From the NCBI RefSeq assembly GCF_003667565.1, contig NZ_RCUX01000015.1, positions 1 to 50,811 on the forward strand: DNA of 50,811 bases. Direction: 5' to 3'. The position numbers and the translations under genes are program-made. Positions 8,541 through 16,074 of the stretch are shown here, in pieces. Under the pieces are notes generated by a model. That model did no database searches, was not told the origin of the DNA, and saw only the letters and a program-made list of their open reading frames with translations. This stretch comes from Mycetocola tolaasinivorans. GTDB taxonomy: Bacteria > Actinomycetota > Actinomycetes > Actinomycetales > Microbacteriaceae. The stretch's first letter is position 1; every line of letters starts with the position of its first letter.

Positions 8541-8972
8541 GTGACCACGACCAAACGTGCACGTTCATACCCACCGGCGTATACGTTCGTGCTCGTGGGG
8601 CTGGGTGCCCTGGTGGGCGTTGCGCTGCGCGCGCTGCTGGGTGAGGTGTGGCCGCCGCAGAATCACATTGCCTACACGACGATCGGGATCAACCTAGTGG
8701 GTGCCTTTGCCCTCGGATTCCTGGGGGAGAGACTGGCGGCTAGAGGGGTGGAAACCCCGCGGGTGCGGGACGTTCGGCTCCTCATCGGCACCGGGGTGAT
8801 CGGAGGCTTTACGACCTTCAGCGCGATCGCGATGGATACCGTGACCCTCCTACACCTGGGCCGGGTCCCCGAGGCGATCGTCTACGCGCTGATCTCGATG
8901 CTGGGCGGCGTCTTCACCGCCTGGCTCGGGATGCTCGCCTCCGTGCGCCTGTTCGGCCGGGGCCGCGCATGA
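8541..8972 (+). CDS. crcB: Fluoride channel CrcB/Fluc subunit 1
   Basis: 143 residues with four hydrophobic helices. CrcB (Fluc) proteins form dual-topology dimeric fluoride channels in the inner membrane. The family signatures are visible: GLGALVGVALRALLG near the N-terminus, INLVGAFALGF, and GVIGGFTTFSAIAMDTV with the TTFS motif that lines the fluoride pore. GTG start with GAAAGGG 5-6 nt upstream. It overlaps the second crcB by 4 bp (ATGA at 8969). Paired crcB genes usually encode heterodimeric channels. I looked for a fluoride riboswitch in 8322-8540 and did not find one. Confidence 0.92.
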   Translation: MTTTKRARSYPPAYTFVLVGLGALVGVALRALLGEVWPPQNHIAYTTIGINLVGAFALGFLGERLAARGVETPRVRDVRLLIGTGVIGGFTTFSAIAMDTVTLLHLGRVPEAIVYALISMLGGVFTAWLGMLASVRLFGRGRA

Positions 8973-9346
8973 GTGCCGGAATTTTTGCGCTCGTTGTGCT
9001 CGCCGGCGGGCTGGGCGGGGCGCTGCGCTACTGGGTGGACGATTGCGTGCGCGCGCGCCTCGGCAGCGCCTTTCCCTGGGGCATCCTCGTGGTCAACCTC
9101 ACCGGAGCGTTCGCGCTGGGGCTCGTCACCGGCGGCATCGGATCGCTCGGCCTCGACGACGCGTTCCGACTCGTGCTGGGCGTTGGATTCCTCGGCGGCT
9201 ATACGACCCTGAGTACCGCGAGCGTGGACACCGTGCGCCTGGTCCGCGCGGGGCAGCCGGGCCGTGCCCTGGCCAATTCTCTGGGTAGTCTCGCGGCGGG
9301 CGTGGCGCTGGCGGCCCTCGGCTTTACTCTCGGCTCGCTGCTCTAG
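8969..9346 (+). CDS. crcB: Fluoride channel CrcB/Fluc subunit 2
   Basis: 125 residues, four helices, the partner of the preceding gene and translationally coupled to it. The motifs are GGLGGALRYWVDD, VVNLTGAFALGLVTG and GFLGGYTTLSTASVDTV. The TTFS motif of subunit 1 is TTLS here, so the two subunits are not equivalent at this pore position. It probably forms a heterodimer with subunit 1 to export fluoride. No clear terminator follows before the sigma-factor gene 60 nt downstream. Confidence 0.9.
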   Translation: MSAGIFALVVLAGGLGGALRYWVDDCVRARLGSAFPWGILVVNLTGAFALGLVTGGIGSLGLDDAFRLVLGVGFLGGYTTLSTASVDTVRLVRAGQPGRALANSLGSLAAGVALAALGFTLGSLL

Positions 9347-9395
9347 CCCGGCTGATCGGCCCCATCGGGGTGCGCGAAAAAACTTCGGCGTTATG

Positions 9396-9401
9396 TAAGG
9401 T
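9396..9401 (+). promoter_or_regulatory. Probable -10 element of the sigma-factor gene
   Basis: TAAGGT lies 7 nt before an in-frame GTG at 9409, matching the spacing seen at other genes in this window. No good -35 is visible. Confidence 0.4.
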
Positions 9402-9408
9402 TTCGGGT

Positions 9409-9945
9409 GTGCCGAACAACTTCAGGGGTATGAACCCGAATTCCGTGGTGACCGCGGCTCAGCGCCAAGCGTTCACGAGGCTCTACGAAGACCAGTACGA
9501 GAGGCTGTTCCGCTTCGTGCTGCGCCGCGTGGACAACCACGCCGACGCCGCCGATCTCACCGCGGAGACGTTTCGCCGCGCCTGGGAACGGGGCCTGCAC
9601 GAGCGTACGGTGCCCGGATCAGCCTGGCTGTTCGCTACTGCCCGCAACACGATCGGTGATCTCTATCGCTCGCGTGAGCGATCCGGACGGCTGGCCACGC
9701 GCCTGGCCGAGCCGGGTGATTTGACCTCCGCCGTGGCCGATTTTGACGGGGTATACGGTGCGCTGGACTCCCTGGCCGAGGCCGATCGTGAGCTTCTGCG
9801 CCTGCGCTACTGGGACGACCTCGACGCCGCCGAGATCGCCGGAATCCTCGGGGTGAGCGCGGCCGCGCTGTGGGTGCGCCTGCATCGGGCACGGCGACGC
9901 TTTTCTGAGAGCTACAAATCGATCGAACGAGGGAGCACATCATGA
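9409..9945 (+). CDS. ECF-type (sigma-70 family) RNA polymerase sigma factor
   Basis: About 178 residues from the GTG at 9409; an ATG at 9430 would give 171. Region 2 is recognisable in FTRLYEDQYERLFRFVLRRV, ADLTAETFRRAWER and the promoter-melting segment AWLFATARNTIGDLYRSR. Region 4 is RELLRLRYWDDLDAAEIAGI followed by the helix-turn-helix LGVSAAALWVRLHRARRR. There is no large C-terminal extension. Group-4 sigma factors redirect RNA polymerase to a small regulon in response to envelope or other stress. The stop overlaps the next gene by 4 bp (ATGA at 9942), which points to the downstream membrane protein as its partner or anti-sigma factor. Confidence 0.85.
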   Translation: MPNNFRGMNPNSVVTAAQRQAFTRLYEDQYERLFRFVLRRVDNHADAADLTAETFRRAWERGLHERTVPGSAWLFATARNTIGDLYRSRERSGRLATRLAEPGDLTSAVADFDGVYGALDSLAEADRELLRLRYWDDLDAAEIAGILGVSAAALWVRLHRARRRFSESYKSIERGSTS

Positions 9946-10586
9946 AGGCATCCACCCTGCTGCGGGCGGCAAACCCCGTGCCCCCGGGCACCGCACTCCC
10001 CGCGCGTCCCGAGCTCGCTGAGATTGTGCCGGGATTCGACGTGGACGGTAGTGCCGCTGCGGTGACCCGCGAGATACCTCGGCGGACCCGCACGCGCCGA
10101 ACGGGGATCGTCGCCGCGACGCTGGTCGCCGCGGCCACGGTCACCGCGGTGGTCATCGCCGTGGGTTCCGGCCCGTCTGCTCCACCGCAGAGCGACTCCC
10201 CGCACTACCCGGGTTTCGCCGAGCTGGCGGCCGCGAGCACGGCGATGATCGACGCTGAGGTGGTGTCATCCGCTCCGGCCACCGCCCAGGGCGGCCCGAT
10301 GACCGCCTACACCGTGAACATTCGCGCCGCGACCGACGAGCGTGCGGGCAGCGCAACCATCCTGATCCCCTCATCCCCGGTCCCGGGCGACACCCTCGCC
10401 GAAACCCGACAGCTCGTGGTCGGGCAACGGTATCTGCTGGCGATAGTGCCTTATGGCGAGCGTTGGCAGCTGAGCGCTCCGGCCGGGCAGGCGGCGTTCC
10501 CGATCACCGATGATGCCGTAGGTACCAGCCTCGATGGCTCGCTTCGGCCGGATTCTACGACCCGCTCGGCACTCGGCCTGCGTTAG
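9942..10586 (+). CDS. Single-pass membrane protein, possible anti-sigma partner
   Basis: 214 residues: about 52 cytoplasmic residues ending in RRTRTRRTG, one membrane helix (about 54-76) and an extracytoplasmic domain of about 135 residues with a small beta-rich look. I do not see a zinc anti-sigma motif (HxxxCxxC), and no cysteines are present. Translational coupling to the sigma factor and the single-pass topology suggest it senses an envelope signal and holds the sigma factor, but this is inference from position only. It could instead be simply the first target of the sigma factor. Confidence 0.7.
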   Translation: MKASTLLRAANPVPPGTALPARPELAEIVPGFDVDGSAAAVTREIPRRTRTRRTGIVAATLVAAATVTAVVIAVGSGPSAPPQSDSPHYPGFAELAAASTAMIDAEVVSSAPATAQGGPMTAYTVNIRAATDERAGSATILIPSSPVPGDTLAETRQLVVGQRYLLAIVPYGERWQLSAPAGQAAFPITDDAVGTSLDGSLRPDSTTRSALGLR

Positions 10587-10603
10587 GGCGCGCACCCGCC
10601 TCG

Positions 10604-10609
10604 TAAGAT
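10604..10609 (+). promoter_or_regulatory. Probable -10 element, leaderless MocR gene
   Basis: TAAGAT is 6 nt upstream of the ATG at 10616, and no ribosome-binding site is present between them. Confidence 0.5.
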
Positions 10610-10615
10610 GAGGGC

Positions 10616-12040
10616 ATGAACGAACCCGCCCTCGCCGCCCGCACACTCGTGGTGCTGCTGGGTGACTGGCGCGGGCCGGGAATCACCTATCGCAACCTCG
10701 CCGATCGCATTCGCCTGCTCATCCTGGACGGACGCATCCCCTCGGGCACCCGGCTCCCGGCCGAGCGCGAGCTGGCCGAACGGCTGGATCTCAGCCGGGC
10801 CACGATCAGCTCCGCGTATCGCGACCTCCGTGAGCGCGGGGTCGTGCAGTCGGTGCGCGGTTCGGGCAGCGTTGCGCGGATCAACCCGGCCACCCTCGCC
10901 CGCGAACCCGGCGGTCGCCCCGTGCTCCTCGATTTGGCCCGGGCGTCCCTCCCGGCCGCCCCGCAGCTTCCGGATGCCGCCCGCGCCGCTGCCGAGGCGC
11001 TGCCCCGCTATCTCGATGCCGACTCCGATCCGGTCGGGCTGCCCGAGCTCCGCGCGGCCATCGCCGCGCGGTACAGCGCGCTCGGGCTGCCCACCCATCC
11101 GGACCAGATCATGGTCACCCTTGGCGCTCAGCACGCGATCGGCCTGGTCACCCGGCTGTTCCTCGCCCGCGGCGATCGCGCGCTCATCGAACACCCCAGC
11201 TATCCGCACGCCCACGACACGATGCGCGCGCTCGGTGCCCGGGTGGTCGCGGTGCCGGTGACCGCCGAAAACGGCTGGGATGCCGATGAGCTGATCACCA
11301 CGATGGAGCGCACGAGCCCGGCACTGGCCTACCTGATGCCGGACTTCCACAACCCCACCGGGGCCTCGATGCCGCGTGAGCTGCGCGAGCGCCTGTGTCG
11401 CGCGGCCGCCCGGCAGGGCACCGTGCTACTGATCGACGAAACGACCGCGGATCTCAACATCGATCGCCCCGAGCCCGTGCGCCCGTTCGCGGTGGATAAC
11501 CGCTCGGGTGCGGAGATCATCACTGTCGGAACGGTGGGCAAGACCCTGTGGGCGGGAATCCGGCTCGGTTGGATCCGTGCTGAGGCCTCCACGATCACCC
11601 GCCTCGTGGCCACCCGATCGCGCAGCGACCTGGGAACCTCGATCCTTGAGCAGCTCACCGTGCTGGAGGCCTTCCGCGAGATGCCGCAGATTCTGGAACT
11701 GCGCGGCCGGCAGCTGCGCGCAACCCGCGACACCACCGTCGCCTACCTCTCGAACCGGGTGCCCGAGTGGAGCATCCCGCACGTGCACGGAGGGCTGGCG
11801 CTGTGGGTCGGGCTCGGTGCGGCCGTCAGTTCCCGCCTCACCCTGACCGCGCGACAGCACGGCCTGCTGCTCTCCGCCGGGCCGAGGTTTGGTGCGGATG
11901 GCGCGTTTGAACGCTTCCTGCGGATCCCGATCACCGGTCCGAGCGAGGTGACCGAAACGGCCCTCGCAGCCCTCGTCGAGAGTTGGCGGGAACTCCGCGC
12001 GACCCCCGAGCCCGACGCGCCCATCGCCGGGCGCGCGTAG
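10616..12040 (+). CDS. MocR-type regulator (GntR HTH fused to aminotransferase)
   Basis: 474 residues. The N-terminal winged helix (about residues 20-90: YRNLADRIRLLILDGRIPSG, then TRLPAERELAERLDLSRATI) is fused to a fold-type-I aminotransferase domain. The PLP lysine is most likely K309 in VGTVGKTLWAGIRLGW; upstream are FHNPTGASMP and IDETTADL, with the cofactor-binding Asn and Asp regions. MocR proteins use PLP-bound ligands to control genes for PLP, GABA, taurine or transport functions. No pdxST, gab or tau gene is adjacent, so the target is unclear. The RND pump 167 nt downstream is a co-directional candidate. Confidence 0.88.
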   Translation: MNEPALAARTLVVLLGDWRGPGITYRNLADRIRLLILDGRIPSGTRLPAERELAERLDLSRATISSAYRDLRERGVVQSVRGSGSVARINPATLAREPGGRPVLLDLARASLPAAPQLPDAARAAAEALPRYLDADSDPVGLPELRAAIAARYSALGLPTHPDQIMVTLGAQHAIGLVTRLFLARGDRALIEHPSYPHAHDTMRALGARVVAVPVTAENGWDADELITTMERTSPALAYLMPDFHNPTGASMPRELRERLCRAAARQGTVLLIDETTADLNIDRPEPVRPFAVDNRSGAEIITVGTVGKTLWAGIRLGWIRAEASTITRLVATRSRSDLGTSILEQLTVLEAFREMPQILELRGRQLRATRDTTVAYLSNRVPEWSIPHVHGGLALWVGLGAAVSSRLTLTARQHGLLLSAGPRFGADGAFERFLRIPITGPSEVTETALAALVESWRELRATPEPDAPIAGRA

Positions 12041-12079
12041 CCGACCGATCATCGCGCACTCGACCGGTCTTGCGCATAC

Positions 12080-12095
12080 CAATACGGTCGTATTG
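12080..12095. promoter_or_regulatory. Palindromic operator candidate upstream of the RND pump
   Basis: CAATACG-GT-CGTATTG is a perfect inverted repeat with 7-bp arms and a 2-bp centre, 112 bp before the RND start. It is AT-rich compared with its surroundings, as expected for a TetR- or MarR-type site. No cognate repressor gene is adjacent except the MocR protein. Confidence 0.45.
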
Positions 12096-12207
12096 CTTTC
12101 GACGACGTGGAGCCCGGCATTTGCGCGGAATCATGCGAGAATGAAGCCCGGGGTATACCAACGCCACGCCGGTAACCGGGTGCCCCTACCGATACCCAGG
12201 GAGTACC

Positions 12208-15200
12208 GTGCACAAGCTGGCCGTCCTCAGTCTGAAAAACCGGGCGCTGATCGCCCTGATCACCGTGGTGGTGGCCCTCTTTGGTGGCCTCGCGATGACC
12301 AGCCTCAAGCAGGAGCTCGCACCGAGCGTGCAGTTCCCGCAGCTGGTGGTCTTCACCGTTTACCCCGGTGCCGCACCCGAGGTGGTGAACAACGACCTCT
12401 CAACGCCGATCGAAACGGCGATCCAGGGGGTCCCGGGCCTCGAGTCCACGGCGACCACGTCGTCCACGAACTCGTCGCTGGTCACGGCGACGTTCAAGTA
12501 CGGCACGGACCTGGCCACGGCCGAGCAGAAGATCTCTCAGGCGATCAACCGGATCAAGTCGACCCTGCCGGACAACACCGACCCGCAGGTGATCTCGGCG
12601 AGCATCGATGACCTCCCGGTCATTCAGATCGCCGCCACGGGCAAGTCCAGCATCAACGAGCTGGCCGACGCGCTCCGCAACGAAGCGGTGCCGGATATTG
12701 GCAACGTCGAGGGTGTGCGCGACGCCTCCCTCGTGGGTGCCCCGACCCAGCGCATCACGATCACCCCGGACGTGGCCGCCCTTACCGCACAGGGGCTGTC
12801 CACCGGTGCCATCTCGGACACCCTGAAGCAGAACGGCGTGCTGCTTCCCGCCGGTGAGCTCACCGAAAACGCCAAGACCTATTCGGTGCAGGCGGGCACC
12901 CAGCTGGGCAGCGTCGACGACATCAAGTCGCTGCCGCTCGTGCGCAGCACTCCGACCCCCGAGGAAACCGTGCCCACGATCGGATCGGTCGCCAAGGTAG
13001 AACTCGGCGAGGATCCGCAGACTTCGATCTCGCGGGTTGACGGCAAGCCCGCGGTCACCATCGCCGTCACCAAGACCCCCGATGCCAACACCGTCGCGGT
13101 CTCCCAGGCCGTGCGCAACCTGCTGCCCGAGGTGGAAAAGAAGCTCGGCGCGGGCGTCACACTCTCGGTGGTCTTCGACCAGGCCCCCTACATCGAGCAG
13201 TCGATCGAATCCCTGGCCACCGAGGGCCTGTTGGGCCTTGTGTTCGCCGTGCTGGTGATCCTGCTCTTCCTGATGGACGTGCGGGCCACCCTGGTCACCG
13301 CGATCTCGATCCCGACCTCGGTGCTGATCACCTTCATCGGGTTGCAGGCCAGCGGCTACACCCTGAACATCCTGACCCTGGGTGCCCTCACCATCGCGAT
13401 TGGCCGCGTGGTGGACGACTCGATCGTGGTCATCGAAAACATCAAGCGACACCTGCAGCTGAGCCCGGATCAGACCCCGGCCGCGCGCCTCGGTGCGATC
13501 GGCGTGGCCGTGCGTGAGGTTGCCGGGGCGATTACCGCCTCGACCATCACGACCGTGGCCGTGTTCCTGCCGCTCGCATTCGTCGGCGACATGACCGGCG
13601 AGCTGTTCCGTCCGTTCGCGCTGACGGTGACCATCGCGCTGGCTGCCTCGCTGCTGGTCGCGCTGACCATCGTGCCGGTGCTCGCGTTCTGGTTCCTCCG
13701 CGTGAAGAAGGACAAGCCCGCGAAGAAGGCGAAGGCTGAGAAGAAGGCCGTGGCCGCGGAGCCGGCCGTTTCGGTACCCGTCGTGGCACCGCTGGCGATC
13801 GAGGCGCAGCCGGTTTCGGCCGCGGCCGCTGCGGTGGCAAGCACCGAGGAAAACGCATCTGCGGAGGGCGCATCTGCGGAGAGCGTTTCTGCCGAGAATG
13901 TGGTTGCGGAGAACCTGGCAGCAGAGAACCTGGCAGCTGAAACTGCGGCCGCTGCGAGTGAGACAGTCGAGACCATCACAGCCGAAGCCGTGACTGCTGA
14001 GAGCGTGACGGCCGAGAGCACGACGGCTGAGAGCGTTGCCGCCAAGCCCGAAACGGCCGCCGCGCACACCGCCCCCGATGCCGTGCACGTCGAGCCCGAG
14101 CAGCCCCTCACCACCGCGAAGCTCGATTCCGAAGCGCACACCGAGGCGAGCACCGAGGCGGAGCCCGAAACCGGCGCAATCGCCGTGGTGCCGGGTGCCC
14201 CGCGCAGCCGTCGCGCCCGTCGGGCCGCCGCCGGCGAGAGCGTCGAGGTCGATGAGCTGGACAACCCGAGCTGGCTGCAGCGCGGCTACCTGCCGATCAT
14301 CTCCTGGACGGTCAAGCACTCGGTCACGACGCTGCTGCTGGCACTGCTCGTGCTCGTGGGCACCGGTGCCCTGGCACCGCTGATGAAGCTCAGCTTCCTT
14401 GGCTCCTCGGGCCAGAACACCCTGAACATCTCGCAGACCCTGGAACAGGGCGCGAGCCTTCAGGCGCAGGACACCGCGGCCTCCACGGTCGAAAAGAAGC
14501 TGCGCGAAATCAAGGGGATCGAGACCGTTCAGGTGTCGATCGGATCGAGCGGAAGCGCCCTGAGCGACGCCTTCTCCGGCGGCGGATCGGGCAGCATCAG
14601 CTACTCCATCACCACCGATGCGAGTGCCGACCAGGACGCCCTGCAGGACACCGTGCGCAAGGAACTCGACCGCCTCAAGGACGTGGGCACGCTCAAGCTC
14701 GCCGCGAGCTCGGGCTTCGGCGCCTCGAACGTGATCAAGATCGACGTGCAGGCCTCCAGCGCCAAGGCTCTCGCCGAGGCCACCAAGACCCTGCACGATA
14801 AGGCCGCGAAGCTCGAGGGTGCCGCCGAGGTGGATGACACCATCTCCGAGGCGCGTCCGTTCATCCAGGTGAAGGCTGATCGCGATGCGGCCGCCAAGGT
14901 GGGCCTCTCCGAGGTTGCCCTGGGCAGCATCGTGGCGCAGGCCATGCGTCCGGGCCAGATCGGTCAGATCGCCCTGGATGAAACCACGGTGAAGATCTAC
15001 CTCGCGAGTGCGAACCCGCCGCAGACCCTCGCCGAGGTGCAGGGCCTCATCATCCCGACCCTGGGCGGCCCGCAGCGCCTCGACGCCCTGGCCACCGTGT
15101 CCGTGGTGGATGGCCCGGCAACGATCACCACGATCCGTGGCGAGCGTTCGGCCTCGGTCAACATCACCCCCGCAGGTGAGGACATCGGCGGGCTCAGCGC

Positions 15201-15828
15201 CAAGGTGACCGAGCTGCTGAAGGACACTAAGCTGGCCGATGGCGTCACCGCCTCGATCGGTGGTGTGGCCTCCGACCAGAGCACCGCGTTTGCCCAGCTG
15301 GGCCTGGCGATGCTCGCCGCGATCCTGATCGTGTACATCGTGATGGTGGCCACGTTCCGCTCGCTGCGTCAGCCGCTGCTGCTGCTCGTATCGGTACCGT
15401 TCGCGGCCACCGGTGCGATCGGCCTGCAGGTGGCCACCGGCGTCCCGCTGGGTGTGCCCTCGCTGATCGGTGTGCTGATGCTGGTGGGTATCGTGGTGAC
15501 CAACGCGATCGTGATGATCGACCTCGTCAACCAGTACCGCGAGCGCGGGCTCACCGTTCCCGAGGCCGTCAAGCACGGTGCCGCGAGACGTCTGCGCCCC
15601 ATCCTGATGACCGCCCTGGCGACCATCTTCGCGCTGATCCCGATGGCCCTGGGTATCACCGGTCACGGTGGCTTCATCTCGCAGCCGCTCGCGATCGTGG
15701 TGATCGGTGGTCTGCTGTCCTCGACGGTACTGACACTGATCGTGCTGCCGAGCCTCTACAACCTGGTGGAGGGTGCGAAGGAGCGTCGCGTGGCCAAGCG
15801 CGAGGCGAAGGCCGCCGCCGCGAGCTAG
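12208..15828 (+). CDS. RND efflux permease, HAE/SwrC-like, with cytoplasmic insertion
   Basis: 1206 residues. This is a proton-driven resistance-nodulation-division transporter. It begins LAVLSLKNRALIALI, followed by TM1 and LKQELAPSVQFPQ, with the porter-domain segment PGAAPEVVNNDLSTPIE. TM4 has ALTIAIGRVVDDSIVVIENI (the paired-Asp proton relay GRVVDDSIVV), and the second half repeats the fold with GIVVTNAIVMIDLVNQ, which has only one Asp. It resembles SwrC/YerP-type pumps of Gram-positives that export lipopeptides or drugs. Between TM6 and TM7 (about residues 498-690) there is a roughly 190-residue Ala/Glu/Thr/Ser-rich insertion with AESV-type repeats. GTG start, AGGGAG about 6 nt upstream. 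No membrane-fusion protein gene is adjacent. Confidence 0.9.
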   Translation: MHKLAVLSLKNRALIALITVVVALFGGLAMTSLKQELAPSVQFPQLVVFTVYPGAAPEVVNNDLSTPIETAIQGVPGLESTATTSSTNSSLVTATFKYGTDLATAEQKISQAINRIKSTLPDNTDPQVISASIDDLPVIQIAATGKSSINELADALRNEAVPDIGNVEGVRDASLVGAPTQRITITPDVAALTAQGLSTGAISDTLKQNGVLLPAGELTENAKTYSVQAGTQLGSVDDIKSLPLVRSTPTPEETVPTIGSVAKVELGEDPQTSISRVDGKPAVTIAVTKTPDANTVAVSQAVRNLLPEVEKKLGAGVTLSVVFDQAPYIEQSIESLATEGLLGLVFAVLVILLFLMDVRATLVTAISIPTSVLITFIGLQASGYTLNILTLGALTIAIGRVVDDSIVVIENIKRHLQLSPDQTPAARLGAIGVAVREVAGAITASTITTVAVFLPLAFVGDMTGELFRPFALTVTIALAASLLVALTIVPVLAFWFLRVKKDKPAKKAKAEKKAVAAEPAVSVPVVAPLAIEAQPVSAAAAAVASTEENASAEGASAESVSAENVVAENLAAENLAAETAAAASETVETITAEAVTAESVTAESTTAESVAAKPETAAAHTAPDAVHVEPEQPLTTAKLDSEAHTEASTEAEPETGAIAVVPGAPRSRRARRAAAGESVEVDELDNPSWLQRGYLPIISWTVKHSVTTLLLALLVLVGTGALAPLMKLSFLGSSGQNTLNISQTLEQGASLQAQDTAASTVEKKLREIKGIETVQVSIGSSGSALSDAFSGGGSGSISYSITTDASADQDALQDTVRKELDRLKDVGTLKLAASSGFGASNVIKIDVQASSAKALAEATKTLHDKAAKLEGAAEVDDTISEARPFIQVKADRDAAAKVGLSEVALGSIVAQAMRPGQIGQIALDETTVKIYLASANPPQTLAEVQGLIIPTLGGPQRLDALATVSVVDGPATITTIRGERSASVNITPAGEDIGGLSAKVTELLKDTKLADGVTASIGGVASDQSTAFAQLGLAMLAAILIVYIVMVATFRSLRQPLLLLVSVPFAATGAIGLQVATGVPLGVPSLIGVLMLVGIVVTNAIVMIDLVNQYRERGLTVPEAVKHGAARRLRPILMTALATIFALIPMALGITGHGGFISQPLAIVVIGGLLSSTVLTLIVLPSLYNLVEGAKERRVAKREAKAAAAS
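13840..14045 (+). repeat. Degenerate AE-rich short repeats inside the RND gene
   Basis: The translated segment repeats AES/AEN motifs (AEGASAESVSAENVVAENLA and TAESVTAESTTAESVAAK). At DNA level GAGAACCTGGCAGC occurs twice in tandem around 13908-13936. The segment is predicted cytoplasmic and low-complexity. Confidence 0.75.
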
Positions 15829-15839
15829 CTCGAACACCG

Positions 15840-15879
15840 CTCAGCCCCGGGTCGCGTCAGCGCGTGACTCGGGGCTGAG
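15840..15879 (+). terminator. Terminator after the RND gene
   Basis: CTCAGCCCCGGGTCGCG pairs with CGCGTGACTCGGGGCTGAG around a 4-nt loop, with two small mismatches. It begins 12 nt after the stop codon. There is no U-tract. Confidence 0.65.
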
Positions 15880-15916
15880 CTGTATCCGCGAGGCCGAGTC
15901 ATTTTCGCACGCATGG

Positions 15917-16051
15917 CCCCCGAACGGGGCGCGTAAATACCGTGTTCGGGGGGCATACAGGCGTGGGCGTGGCCACCAGAATGTGAAGCGCGACCACTGT
16001 TCGGGGGTCGTACCCTTCGCCGCCCCCGCGACCGAGAGGTCCGGGGGCGGC
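15917..16051 (+). promoter_or_regulatory. Leader region with two hairpins before the surface-protein gene
   Basis: The first hairpin pairs CCCCCGAAC (15917-15925) with GTTCGGGGG (15944-15952). The second pairs GCCGCCCCCG (16019-16028) with CGGGGGCGGC (16042-16051), plus an inner GACC/GGTC stem closed by a GAGA tetraloop. The second ends 23 nt before the ATG and just before a GGAG. It could protect or regulate the mRNA; its function is unknown. Confidence 0.4.
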
Positions 16052-16074
16052 CATTCCTTTCGGAGCCTTCCCTT

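Noticed and set aside
12400..15837. 1145-residue antisense reading frame opposite the RND gene
   Set aside because: Long antisense frames are expected in high-GC DNA with strong third-position bias; the product is His/Arg/Gly-rich without recognisable domains.
16019..16051. Terminator of the RND transcript
   Set aside because: The RND gene already has a hairpin at 15840-15879; this one is much nearer the adhesin start and lacks a U-tract.
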